Assembly: GCF_023715365.1 (NCBI RefSeq)
Contig: NZ_JAMBNZ010000004.1
Location: 299,620 to 363,619, forward strand
Source of the DNA: Georgenia satyanarayanai
GTDB taxonomy: Bacteria > Actinomycetota > Actinomycetes > Actinomycetales > Actinomycetaceae
DNA: 64,000 bases
Direction of reading: 5' to 3'
Numbering within the stretch: position 1 is the stretch's first letter; every line of letters starts with the position of its first letter. The notes under the pieces were generated by a model. The model was not told where the DNA came from and did not search any database. It saw only the letters and a program-made list of their open reading frames with translations. The position numbers and the translations under genes were made by a program. Positions 33,704 to 41,539 of the stretch are shown one piece after another.

Positions 33704-34913
33704 TGGCCCCGGCGAGCCAGCTCTCGGCCTCCGCCAGGCGCCCTTCGGCGTCGGCGCGCCACCCCGCCGCGCCCGTGCGTCGCGCACCGGCCACGAGCGA
33801 GAGCACGACACCCGCCGCCCGGGCCCGGAGCGCGCCGCGGTCCACGAGCCGCTCGCACCGCTCGGTCCACGTCTCCAGGACGGCGGGCACGCCGGGGTAG
33901 GTGCGCGGGGCGAGGTGGGGCAGCACGCTCACGTGCGCGAGGAGGCAGGCGAGGTCGTCGACGCGGCGCCCCGGGCCGAGGGAGTCGAGGTCGAGCAGGG
34001 TGCTGACGCGCCCGCCGGTCATGAGGAGGTTGGCCTCGTAGAGGTCACCGTGGGTGGGCACGACGGGACCGGCGTCGGTGCTCGCCAGCGCGGCGGCCAC
34101 GCCGTCGGCGAGCGCCTCGATGCGCGCGCGGTGCTCGGGCAGGACGACACTCGCCGCGTGGGCGTAGTGCGCCGAACGCTCGGCCCAGGCGGGCCGGCGC
34201 GGCAGCTCGAGCGCGGCCGCGGGCAGGCGGTCGAGGACGGCGACGACGTCGTCGAGGACGGCGCGCGCCCGCGCCGGCTCCATCCCCTGCGCCAGCGCAT
34301 TCGCCAGGGAGGCGCCGCGCCCCGCGCGGATGATAAGCAGGCCGTCGTCGTCCTCGTGGAGCACCTCCGGCGCCGGGACACCGGCGGCGGTGACCACGCG
34401 GTGGCGGGTGGCGAGCTGGTGCAGCGCCCGCGGCCGCACGACCTTCGCGTAGACCTCCCCGTCCGTGAGGCCCGTCCCCCGCGCCCGCACGACCGCGCGG
34501 CGCAGCGGGCGGTAGGCGAGGAGCTCGACGGCGGGCTGCCGCTCCACGCCCAGGCGCTGGGCCAGCGCGGCCGGGGAGCAGGCCGCCGCGAGCGCCGGGA
34601 GCTCCGGGTCGGCCGGGTGGCGCCACACGTGGATGACGCTGCCGCCGCTCTCCAGGCGGACGAGCCCCTCCCCCGCCGGCGCGGTGACGCGGCCCGTCGT
34701 CGCGCACAGGTAGTCGTCCGGGCCGTCGCCGCCGGTGCGCACCGTGTAGCCGACAGTGACGCCGGCACCGGGCCGGTGGTGCACCGTGTGGACCCGCCAC
34801 GGGCCCAGCGTGGCGCCCTCGGCCGCGAGCGCCGCCCCCAGCACCTCCCCCGCCCCGGGGCCGGTGAGCAGGGCGACGTCGTCCCGCTCGGTCTGCGACA
34901 CCGACTCGTCCAT
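33699..34913 (-). CDS. Aminoglycoside phosphotransferase/choline kinase-fold protein
   Basis: 404-residue kinase-fold protein of the APH superfamily (small-molecule kinases; substrate unknown). The catalytic loop THGDLYEANLL contains the HGDxxxxN motif, followed by LLDLDSLGPGRRVDDLACLL with the metal-binding Asp of the DxD segment. ATG at 34913 was chosen because the longer frame upstream is antisense to the deaminase-like gene. Actinobacterial members near metabolic genes are seldom antibiotic-resistance enzymes, so a housekeeping substrate is more likely (inference). Divergent from the next gene; its stop lies inside a palindrome. Confidence 0.82.
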   Translation of the reverse strand: MDESVSQTERDDVALLTGPGAGEVLGAALAAEGATLGPWRVHTVHHRPGAGVTVGYTVRTGGDGPDDYLCATTGRVTAPAGEGLVRLESGGSVIHVWRHPADPELPALAAACSPAALAQRLGVERQPAVELLAYRPLRRAVVRARGTGLTDGEVYAKVVRPRALHQLATRHRVVTAAGVPAPEVLHEDDDGLLIIRAGRGASLANALAQGMEPARARAVLDDVVAVLDRLPAAALELPRRPAWAERSAHYAHAASVVLPEHRARIEALADGVAAALASTDAGPVVPTHGDLYEANLLMTGGRVSTLLDLDSLGPGRRVDDLACLLAHVSVLPHLAPRTYPGVPAVLETWTERCERLVDRGALRARAAGVVLSLVAGARRTGAAGWRADAEGRLAEAESWLAGAR

Positions 34914-34988
34914 GGGGGACAGTCCACCACGACCCGGCGGGGCGGCGCCGCACGTCGTCGCCGCCGGGTCCGTGACAGACTCAGGCCC

Positions 34989-36005
34989 GTGCGGGACATG
35001 ACGACGCTGCCCAAGACCCACCTGCATCTCCACTTCACCGGCTCGATGCGGCCCAGCACCCTGGCCGAGCTGGCCACGGAGGCCGGGATCCGTCTCCCGC
35101 CGGCCCTGCTCGACGGGCAGGCGCTGCGGGTACCCGCAGGGGAGCGGGGCTGGTTCCGCTTCCAGCGCCTCTACGACGCCGCCCGCGCCGTCGTGCGCAG
35201 CGAGGCCGCGATGCGGCGGATCGTGCGCGAGGCAGCCGAGGACGACGCCGCCGAGGGGTCGCGCCGCCTGGAGATCCAGGTCGACCCGACGTCCTACGCA
35301 CCCTTCGTCGGTGGGCTCACCCCGGCGCTGGAGATCGTCCTGGACGAGGCCCGGGTGGCGAGCCGGACGACGGGCGTGGAGATCGGCGTCGTCGTCGCCG
35401 CCTCGCGCACCCGCCACCCGCTCGACGCTCGCACGCTGGCGCGGCTGGCGGTGCGCCACAGCGGCGACGGCCCGGGCGAGGTCGTCGGCTTCGGGCTGAG
35501 CAACGACGAGCGTCGCGGGGACACGAGCGACTTCGCCCCCGCCTTCACCATCGCCCGGCAGGCCGGGCTGGCGAGCCTGCCCCACGGCGGGGAGCTCCTC
35601 GGTCCCGACCACGTCCGCTCCGTCCTCACCCACCTCGGACCCACCCGGCTGGGGCACGGTGTGCGCCTCGCCGAGGACCTCGCGCTGCTGGAGAAGGTCA
35701 CCGAGGCGGGCATCGCGCTCGAGCTGGCCCCGGCGAGCAACGTCGCGCTCGGGGTCTACCCCACGGCCGCGGACGTCCCGCTGCGGGCCCTCCACGAGGC
35801 GGGGGCCCGGATCGCGCTGAGCGCCGACGACCCGCTCCTGTTCGTCTCCCGCCTCACCGACCAGTACCGCATCGCGCGGGAGGACCACGGCATGGACGAC
35901 GCCGCCCTCGCCGAGCTGGCCCGCGGCTCGGTCCGCGCGAGTCTGGCGGCGGAGTCGAGCAAGCGGCGCTGGCTGGCCGAGATCGACGCCTGGCTGGAGT
36001 CCTAG
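34989..36005 (+). CDS. Adenosine deaminase-like amidohydrolase
   Basis: 338 residues from GTG 34989 (alternatively ATG 34998). Metal-dependent purine/adenosine deaminase family: HLHLHFTGS with the HxH zinc ligands at H13 and H15, SLPHGGELLG (the position of HAGE in adenosine deaminase), RLGHGVRL with the catalytic His, and ALSADDPLLF with the metal-binding Asp pair. Likely hydrolytic deamination of adenosine, adenine or a related purine; substrate not established. Its 3' end overlaps murB by four bases, tail to tail. Confidence 0.85.
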   Translation: MRDMTTLPKTHLHLHFTGSMRPSTLAELATEAGIRLPPALLDGQALRVPAGERGWFRFQRLYDAARAVVRSEAAMRRIVREAAEDDAAEGSRRLEIQVDPTSYAPFVGGLTPALEIVLDEARVASRTTGVEIGVVVAASRTRHPLDARTLARLAVRHSGDGPGEVVGFGLSNDERRGDTSDFAPAFTIARQAGLASLPHGGELLGPDHVRSVLTHLGPTRLGHGVRLAEDLALLEKVTEAGIALELAPASNVALGVYPTAADVPLRALHEAGARIALSADDPLLFVSRLTDQYRIAREDHGMDDAALAELARGSVRASLAAESSKRRWLAEIDAWLES

Positions 36006-37147
36006 AGGCTCACGCCGAGGAGGACCGGCTCGGGGACGAGCTCGACGCCGAAGCGCGCGCGGACGGTGTCACGCACCGTGCGGGCGAGCTCGACCACGTC
36101 GGCGGCGCTCGCCCCGCCCCGGTTCGTCAGCGCCAGGACGTGCTTGCTCGACACCGCGGCGCGCCGAGGGTCGCCCTGCCCACGCTCGACGCCGGAGCGG
36201 GAGATGAGCCAGGCGGCGGAGGTCTTGACCAGGCCCGGGACCGTGGGCTGAGTGGCGCCGAAGGCTGGCCGGGAGCGGTCCTCGACCGGGAAGCGGGGCG
36301 CGTCGGGCGGCAGCAGGGCGTCGGCCTGCTCCACCGTGAGCACCGGGTTGGTGAAGAAGGAGCCGGCCGACCACGTGTCGGGGTCAGCGTCGTCCAGGAC
36401 CATCCCCTTGCCGCGGCGCAGCTCGCGAACGGCCTGCCGGACCTCGGCGGCCGGCGCGCGGGCGCCGAGCTCGACGCCGAGCGCACGTGCCAGCTCGGCG
36501 TACCGGACGGGCGCCGAGGTGGAGCCGAGCGCGAGCTGGAAGCCGACCTCGAGGACGACGTACCGGCCCGTGGGACCCCACGTGCGCCCCCCGCCCGCGC
36601 GGGTGTCGGTGAGGGAGCGCTTGAGCACGCTCGTGCGGTAGCCCAGCCCGAGCTCGCTGACGACGAGGGTGCGCGTGCGCTGCTCGAGGCGGTCGTAGAC
36701 GCGCACCGTCTCGAGCGTCTCGGCAACTTCCTGGCCGTAGGCGCCGACGTTCTGCACGGGGGTGGCGCCGGTGGACCCGGGGATCCCCGAGAGCGCCTCG
36801 ACACCGCGCCAGCCCTCGGCGACCGCGGTGGCGACGACGTCGTCCCAGGGGTGACCGGCGGGCACGGTGATCGAGACGCCGGCACACGCGTACTGCGACT
36901 CGGTGCGGATGCCTCGGCGCGCGTCACGCACGACGACGCCGTCGAAGCCGTCGTCGGAGGCGAGGAGGTTGGAGCCGCCACCGAGGACGAGGAGCGTGGT
37001 GCCCTGCTCGTCGGCCTCGCGCACGGCGGCGACGAACTCGGCCTCCGTCGACGCCTCGACGAGACGGGCCACCGGCCCGCCGACGCGGAAGGTGGTCAGC
37101 TCGGCCAGCGTGCTCCGCGGGGCCGGGGACTGCTCGGTGGTGCTCAC
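36002..37147 (-). CDS. murB: UDP-N-acetylenolpyruvoylglucosamine reductase
   Basis: FAD enzyme that reduces UDP-GlcNAc-enolpyruvate to UDP-MurNAc with NADPH in peptidoglycan synthesis. 381 residues, GTG start. TTFRVGGPVARLVE and LLVLGGGSNLLASDDGFDG (FAD site), GIPGSTGATPVQNVGAYGQE, the catalytic Ser in AGSFFTNPVL, and a C-terminal region ending with the Glu-containing VELVPEPVLLG. Downstream of the MFS gene by nine bases in the hadA-hadB-MFS-murB run. Confidence 0.96.
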   Translation of the reverse strand: MSTTEQSPAPRSTLAELTTFRVGGPVARLVEASTEAEFVAAVREADEQGTTLLVLGGGSNLLASDDGFDGVVVRDARRGIRTESQYACAGVSITVPAGHPWDDVVATAVAEGWRGVEALSGIPGSTGATPVQNVGAYGQEVAETLETVRVYDRLEQRTRTLVVSELGLGYRTSVLKRSLTDTRAGGGRTWGPTGRYVVLEVGFQLALGSTSAPVRYAELARALGVELGARAPAAEVRQAVRELRRGKGMVLDDADPDTWSAGSFFTNPVLTVEQADALLPPDAPRFPVEDRSRPAFGATQPTVPGLVKTSAAWLISRSGVERGQGDPRRAAVSSKHVLALTNRGGASAADVVELARTVRDTVRARFGVELVPEPVLLGVSL

Positions 37148-37156
37148 CGGACCAAT

Positions 37157-38377
37157 CTAGACGTGGCCCGGCGCGGGAGCGTCCAGCGGTCGCGGCGTCT
37201 GCGGCAGCGGGCGTGCGGCCCGGGCGACGAGGAAGGCGACGGCGAGGGGCACGGCGATCGCGAGCATCGCCCGGCGGTAGCCGACGTGCTCGGCGAGCAG
37301 ACCGAGGAGCGGCGGGCCGCAGAGGAAGGCCGTGTACCCGATCGAGGCGACGACCGAGACGCGGGTGGCCGCCCTGAGCGGCTCGTCGCCCGCCGCGCTC
37401 ATGCCCGCGGGGAAGCCGAGCGCGGCGCCCAGGCCCCACAGCGCCCCGCCGAGGAGCGCCAGCCACAGCACCGGGGAGAGGGCGAAGAGCAGGAGGCCGG
37501 CGAGCGCGAGGACGGTCGTGCCGCGCAGCACCGCCACCCGCCCGAAGCGGGCGAGCAGCCGCTCCCCCGCCAGGCGCATGACCGTCATCGCGGTGACGAA
37601 GACACCGAAGCCGAGGGCGCCGACGGCGTCGGACGTGCCGAAGCCGTCGACGACGCCGAGTGCGAGCCAGTCGTTGGCGGCGCCCTCGGTGAGGGCGAAG
37701 GCCAGGACCATGACGCCGACGAGGAGGGTGCGCGGCTCGCGCCACCCGCCGAGCGCGGCGGCGAGGCGGCGGCGTCGGCCGGTCTCGAGCGGCGCGGGGG
37801 TGAAGGGGAGGAAGCCGCGGGTGGCGACCAGCCCGCCGACCACGACGGCGACGGCGACGGTCGCGAGGTGCACGACCACCGGCACCCCGAGGAGTGCGGC
37901 GCCGGCCCCGAGCACCGCCCCCGCCACGGTGCCGAGGGAGAAGCCCGCATGGAAGCGGGGCATGATCTCCCGCTCGATCTCGTGCTCGACCAGCCCGCCC
38001 TCGAGGTTCATCGCGACGTCCCAGGCGGCGATCCCCATCTGCGCGACGAGCAGGCCCACCGCGAGCAGCGGGACGACGCCGGAGAGCAGCCCCGCCGCGA
38101 CGACCGCGAAGCCCGCGACCGCGACGACGACCCCACCACGCACGGTCAGCGCCGCGCCCACCCGCTGCGCGACGGCGCCACCGGCGGGCAGCGCGAGCAG
38201 GGAGCCGACGGAGCCGACGAGGAGGAGCACACCCATCTCGCCGGGGCTCAGCCCGAGGGCGTCACGGACGGCGGGCAGGCGGGAGACCCAGCTGGCGAAG
38301 AGGAAGCCGTTGAGGGCGAAGATCCCGAGCACCGCTCCGGTCGCGCGCCGGCCGGCGGGCGAGGTGGTGGCGCTCAC
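37157..38377 (-). CDS. Major facilitator superfamily transporter
   Basis: 406-residue integral membrane protein with about 12 hydrophobic helices and the family loop motif region after TM2 (LPAGGAVAQRVGAALTVRGG). Fits the sugar-efflux/FucP-like MFS group loosely; substrate unknown. GTG start overlaps the hadB stop (GTGA). Its place between hadB and murB is positional and does not define a role. Confidence 0.85.
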   Translation of the reverse strand: MSATTSPAGRRATGAVLGIFALNGFLFASWVSRLPAVRDALGLSPGEMGVLLLVGSVGSLLALPAGGAVAQRVGAALTVRGGVVVAVAGFAVVAAGLLSGVVPLLAVGLLVAQMGIAAWDVAMNLEGGLVEHEIEREIMPRFHAGFSLGTVAGAVLGAGAALLGVPVVVHLATVAVAVVVGGLVATRGFLPFTPAPLETGRRRRLAAALGGWREPRTLLVGVMVLAFALTEGAANDWLALGVVDGFGTSDAVGALGFGVFVTAMTVMRLAGERLLARFGRVAVLRGTTVLALAGLLLFALSPVLWLALLGGALWGLGAALGFPAGMSAAGDEPLRAATRVSVVASIGYTAFLCGPPLLGLLAEHVGYRRAMLAIAVPLAVAFLVARAARPLPQTPRPLDAPAPGHV

Positions 38378-38790
38378 CTGGGCCGGACCACGGCGTGGGC
38401 CTTGGCGAGCACCGTGACGCCCGCGGCCCGCGCGGTGAGGTCCACGCGCACCGTACCGGCCTCGGCGTCCAGGGCGCCCACCTTCCCGCTCACCTCGAGC
38501 TCGACCGCACCGGGGTCCGGCACGACGATCGGGCGGGTGAAGCGCACCCCGTAGTCCATGACGACGCCCGGGTCCCCCGCCCAGTCGGCGACGGCGGCCG
38601 CGGCCAGGCCCATCGTCGCCATGCCGTGGGCGATGACGCCGTCGAGGCCGACGTCGCGGGCGATGCGCTCGTTGTAGTGGATGGGGTTGAAGTCCCCGGA
38701 CGCGCCGGCGTAGCGCACGAGCAGCGCGCGGTCGACGGCGTAGGTGCGGGTGAACAGCTCGTCCCCGACGGCGAGGGCGGACAGGTCCAT
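38374..38790 (-). CDS. MaoC-type (R)-3-hydroxyacyl dehydratase subunit, HadB-like
   Basis: 138-residue hotdog-fold protein. The catalytic pair of R-specific hydratases is present: Asp33 and His38 in GDFNPIHYNE, followed by GLDGVIAHGMATMG. In mycobacteria HadB pairs with HadA in FAS-II; without mycolic acids the partner may act in general fatty acid or acyl-CoA metabolism (inference). ATG overlaps the hadA stop. Confidence 0.9.
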   Translation of the reverse strand: MDLSALAVGDELFTRTYAVDRALLVRYAGASGDFNPIHYNERIARDVGLDGVIAHGMATMGLAAAAVADWAGDPGVVMDYGVRFTRPIVVPDPGAVELEVSGKVGALDAEAGTVRVDLTARAAGVTVLAKAHAVVRPR

Positions 38791-39263
38791 CAGCGTCCCT
38801 TCCCGCGCACGGCGAGCGTCGAGCGGACGGTCGCGACGGGCGTTCCGGCGTCGTCGGCGATCTCAGCCCGGGTGCTCACCATCGCGATGCCCGCCCGCTC
38901 GGTGACGGAGTCGACGTGGACGGTGGTGCGCAGGAGGTCCCCGGCGACGATGGGGCGGTGGTGGGTGAAGCGCTCCTCCGCGTGGACCACCCGGGAGAAG
39001 TCGATCCCCGACTCGGGGTCGGCGATGTAGGCCTGCTCGGCGCGCTGGGCGACGACGACGGCGAAGGTGGGCGGCGCGACGACGTCGTCGTAGCCGAGCT
39101 CACGGGCGGCGTCCCGGTCGGTGTGGGCGGGGTGGCCGGCACCGGTGGCGGCGGCCATCTCGGCGATCTTCGCGGCGGAGACGCGGTAGGTCTCCGTGGG
39201 GGCGTACGAACGCCCCACGAGCGCCAGGTTGACGCTGGTGGGGCGGTCGGGACTCTCGTTCAC
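38790..39263 (-). CDS. HadA-like (FAS1-type dehydratase, MaoC-N) subunit
   Basis: 157-residue hotdog-fold protein beginning MNESPDRPTSVNLALVGRSY, with VVAPPTFAVVV and HHRPIVAGDLLRTTVHVDSV, the pattern of the non-catalytic HadA-type partner that shapes the acyl channel. GTG start. The rpmG-hadA-hadB order next to tRNA-Thr/tRNA-Met matches Mycobacterium tuberculosis (established), without hadC. Confidence 0.9.
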   Translation of the reverse strand: MNESPDRPTSVNLALVGRSYAPTETYRVSAAKIAEMAAATGAGHPAHTDRDAARELGYDDVVAPPTFAVVVAQRAEQAYIADPESGIDFSRVVHAEERFTHHRPIVAGDLLRTTVHVDSVTERAGIAMVSTRAEIADDAGTPVATVRSTLAVRGKGR

Positions 39264-39278
39264 GCGGTCAGCGACCGG

Positions 39279-39449
39279 TCAGCGGGTCTCGCGGTGGATC
39301 GTGTGGCGGTTGTCGCGCGGGCAGAACTTCTTCACCTCGAGGCGGTCGGGGTTGTTCCGACGGTTCTTGTTGGTGATGTAGTTCCGCTCCTTGCACTCCT
39401 CGCACGCGAGGGTGATCTTCGGACGGACGTCGCTGGACTTGCTGGCCAC
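39279..39449 (-). CDS. rpmG: 50S ribosomal protein L33, cysteine-containing type with a missing fourth Cys
   Basis: 56 residues from GTG 39447-39449, chosen because GAGGA lies five bases upstream; an ATG six codons earlier would place that Shine-Dalgarno inside the gene. [20 protein letters not shown] and [19 protein letters not shown] are typical of the zinc-binding (C+) L33. The second knuckle reads FCPRDN where C+ forms have CPxC, so only three of four zinc cysteines remain. Follows tRNA-Met. Confidence 0.95.
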   Translation of the reverse strand: MASKSSDVRPKITLACEECKERNYITNKNRRNNPDRLEVKKFCPRDNRHTIHRETR

Positions 39450-39501
39450 GGTATTCCTCGCGTTCATCGGGGCTCCGGGGCCCCGGAGCCGTGTCGTTCA
39501 G

Positions 39502-39575
39502 TAGCGGGGGCGGGACTCGAACCCGCGACACCACGATTATGAGCCGTGTGCTCTAACCACCTGAGCTACCCCGCC
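39502..39575 (-). tRNA. tRNA-Met (CAT), probably elongator
   Basis: 74 bases with complete arms; anticodon loop CTCATAA carries CAT, T loop GGTTCGAGTCC. The first acceptor pair is G-U and the anticodon stem lacks the three G-C pairs of initiator tRNA. A tRNA-Ile read with lysidine is a formal alternative, but tRNA-Thr/tRNA-Met/rpmG is a known actinobacterial order. No encoded CCA. Confidence 0.92.
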
Positions 39576-39602
39576 ATGATCGTCGACCATGGCCGGCACG
39601 CC

Positions 39603-39632
39603 ATGTTACGTGACGCACGACGTGGACGTCGA
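39603..39632 (-). promoter_or_regulatory. Promoter candidate for tRNA-Met and rpmG
   Basis: On the minus strand TCGACG (39627-39632), 18-base spacer, TAACAT (39603-39608), between tRNA-Thr and tRNA-Met. The start near 39596 is about 20 bases before the tRNA. Confidence 0.45.
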
Positions 39633-39636
39633 TCGG

Positions 39637-39709
39637 AGCCCCGAAAGGGAATCGAACCCTTGACCTTCTCCTTACCATGGAGACGCTCTGCCGACTGAGC
39701 TATCGGGGC
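39637..39709 (-). tRNA. tRNA-Thr (GGT)
   Basis: 73 bases with acceptor GCCCCGA/TCGGGGC, D arm GCTCAGTCGGCAGAGC, anticodon loop ATGGTAA with GGT, and T loop GGTTCGATTCC. No encoded CCA. Upstream of tRNA-Met and rpmG on the same strand. Confidence 0.96.
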
Positions 39710-39802
39710 GGCGCTGACAACCGTACATGCTGAGGCGGCTCGGACGAAATCGCCCAGGCGTGGCCTGCCTCACGTCCCCGGCGGACGGTCACCACCGACG
39801 AC

Positions 39803-39834
39803 GACGGCCCGGATCTGCGGGGATCCGGGCCGTC
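39803..39834 (-). terminator. Terminator after tRNA-Tyr
   Basis: A perfect 13-bp stem (GACGGCCCGGATC with 39822-39834) and six-base loop, six bases past the tRNA-Tyr 3' end. Separates tRNA-Tyr from tRNA-Thr. Confidence 0.75.
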
Positions 39835-39839
39835 TCACG

Positions 39840-39921
39840 TGGCGGGTGCAGGATTCGAACCTGCGAAGCATTCCGCGGCTGATTTACAGTCAGCTCCCTT
39901 TGGCCACTCGGGCAACCCGCC
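39840..39921 (-). tRNA. tRNA-Tyr (GTA)
   Basis: 82-base class II tRNA with a long variable arm; acceptor GGCGGGT/ACCCGCC, anticodon in ACTGTAAATC (GTA), T loop GGTTCGAATCC. No encoded CCA. Divergent from yajQ. Confidence 0.97.
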
Positions 39922-40020
39922 TTGGTCCGTGCAGGACCGAGTGGAACAATACCAAGCCGGAGCGGGTGCTCCCAACCAGGAGCCCGCGTGATCCACCTCG
40001 CACCCAAGGAGACCCCACCG

Positions 40021-40524
40021 ATGGCAGCCGACTCGTCCTTCGACGTCGTGAGCAAGATCGACCGCCAGGAGGTGGACAACGCCGTCAACCAGGCCGCCAA
40101 GGAGATTGCCCAGCGCTACGACTTCAAGGGCGTGGGCGCCTCGGTCGAGTGGAGCGGCGAGGACGCGATCCTCATGAGGGCGAACTCCGAGGAGCGGGTC
40201 CTCGCGGTGCTCGACGTCCTGCAGAGCAAGCTCATCCGCCGCGGGGTGTCCCTCAAGGCGCTGGACACCGGCGAGAACGAGCCCCAGGCCTCGGGCAAGG
40301 AGTACCGCCTCGTGGGCACGCTCAAGGAGGGCCTCAGCTCCGAGAACGCGAAGAAGATCACCAAGCTCGTCCGCGACGAGGGCCCCAAGGGCGTCAAGAC
40401 CCAGATCACCGGCGACGAGGTGCGGGTGTCCTCCAAGAACCGGGACGACCTCCAGGCCGTCATCGCGCTCCTCAAGGGCGCCGAGGACATCGACGCCGCC
40501 CTGCAGTTCGTCAACTACCGCTGA
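40021..40524 (+). CDS. YajQ-family nucleotide-binding protein (UPF0234)
   Basis: 167 residues starting [20 protein letters not shown], with [14 protein letters not shown] and [20 protein letters not shown], hallmarks of the YajQ family of small nucleotide-binding proteins (some bind cyclic di-GMP; role here unknown). AAGGAG nine bases before the ATG. Related genes lie near htpX, grcC1 and menJ in Mycobacterium tuberculosis (established). Convergent with htpX. Confidence 0.92.
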   Translation: MAADSSFDVVSKIDRQEVDNAVNQAAKEIAQRYDFKGVGASVEWSGEDAILMRANSEERVLAVLDVLQSKLIRRGVSLKALDTGENEPQASGKEYRLVGTLKEGLSSENAKKITKLVRDEGPKGVKTQITGDEVRVSSKNRDDLQAVIALLKGAEDIDAALQFVNYR

Positions 40525-40554
40525 GGCTCGCCCGCGCCGCGGCCGCCTCCTCGC

Positions 40555-40620
40555 ACTGTGCCCCCGCTGGTACCACTGTGCCCCCTGTTGACCGGGCGCA
40601 CAGTCGCATAGCGGGCGCAA
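40555..40620. repeat. Nested palindrome between yajQ and htpX
   Basis: Two ACTGTGCCCCC segments (40555-40565 and 40575-40585) are followed by GGGCGCACAGT (40594-40604) and AGCGGGCGCA (40610-40619). The inner pair forms an 11-bp stem with one mismatch, and the outer pair a 10-bp stem with one mismatch. It sits in a 140-base convergent gap and could terminate both genes, though the nested design is unusual. Confidence 0.55.
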
Positions 40621-40664
40621 GGTGACGTGCAGGCGGGAGAGGGGCGCACCGACACTCGCGCAGG

Positions 40665-41537
40665 TCAGCGGTAGCCGGCCATCCGCTCCAGGCGGGCGAT
40701 GCGCTCGGCCATCGGGGGGTGGGTGGCGAAGAGCTTGGTCCTCCCGCCGCCCCGGAAGGGGTTGGCGATCATCATGTGCGAGACGTCCTCGAGCCGCGGC
40801 TCGGGCCGCAGCGGGGCGGCCGCCGTGCCCCGCTCGAGCTTGGCGAGGGCCGAGGCCAGGGCCATCGGGTCGCCGGTGAGCTGGGCGCCGTCCTCGTCCG
40901 CGTCGAACTCGCGGGTGCGGGAGATCGCCAGCTGGATGAGCGAGGCGGCGATCGGGGCGAGCAGCGCCGTCGCGATCATCGCCAGCGGGTTGCCGCCACG
41001 GTCCCGGCCCCCTCCGAAGAACAGGAGGAACTGTGCCACGGAGGTGATGAGCCCGGCGATGGCCGCGGCCATCGACGAGGTGAGGATGTCGCGGTTGTAC
41101 ACGTGCATGAGCTCGTGGCCCAGTACCCCGCGCAGTTCGCGCTCGTCGAGGATCTGCAGGATGCCCGCCGTGCAGCACACCGCGGCGTTGCGCGGGTTGC
41201 GGCCGGTGGCGAAGGCGTTGGGCTGGACGGTGGGCGAGACGTACAGGCGCGGCATCGGCTGGCGTGCCGTCGTCGAGAGCTCGCGGACGATCCGGTACAT
41301 GACCGGCGCCTCCGCCTCCGAGACGGGCCGCGCGCCCATGGCGCGGATCGCCAGCTTGTCGGAGTTCCAGTAGCTGTAGAACGTCGTGCCGACGCCGATG
41401 AGGGCGAAGACCCAGATGAAGGCACCGGAGCCGGTGCCGCTGGAGACGAGGCCGCCGATCCCGAGGAGGACGGCCCACATGACGCCGAAGAGCGCCGCGG
41501 TCTTGACTCCGTTGAGGTGCCGTCGACCGCCGTCCAT
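40665..41537 (-). CDS. htpX: Membrane zinc metalloprotease HtpX
   Basis: M48 protease of the cytoplasmic membrane that degrades misfolded membrane proteins under stress. 290 residues: two N-terminal hydrophobic segments, catalytic zinc motif GHELMHVYNRD (HExxH), two more hydrophobic segments (about residues 155-200), third zinc ligand Glu in SRTREFDADEDGAQ, and the FATHPPMAERIARL C-terminus. Two bases after the fprA stop. Confidence 0.96.
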   Translation of the reverse strand: MDGGRRHLNGVKTAALFGVMWAVLLGIGGLVSSGTGSGAFIWVFALIGVGTTFYSYWNSDKLAIRAMGARPVSEAEAPVMYRIVRELSTTARQPMPRLYVSPTVQPNAFATGRNPRNAAVCCTAGILQILDERELRGVLGHELMHVYNRDILTSSMAAAIAGLITSVAQFLLFFGGGRDRGGNPLAMIATALLAPIAASLIQLAISRTREFDADEDGAQLTGDPMALASALAKLERGTAAAPLRPEPRLEDVSHMMIANPFRGGGRTKLFATHPPMAERIARLERMAGYR

Positions 41538-41539
41538 CC

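Noticed and set aside
33699..34913. Aminoglycoside resistance gene
   Set aside because: Only the general APH-superfamily catalytic motifs are seen; the family includes many metabolic kinases and there is no mobile element or resistance context.
39502..39575. Initiator tRNA-Met
   Set aside because: It lacks the three consecutive G-C pairs in the anticodon stem and the unpaired first acceptor position of initiator tRNAs; elongator fits better.
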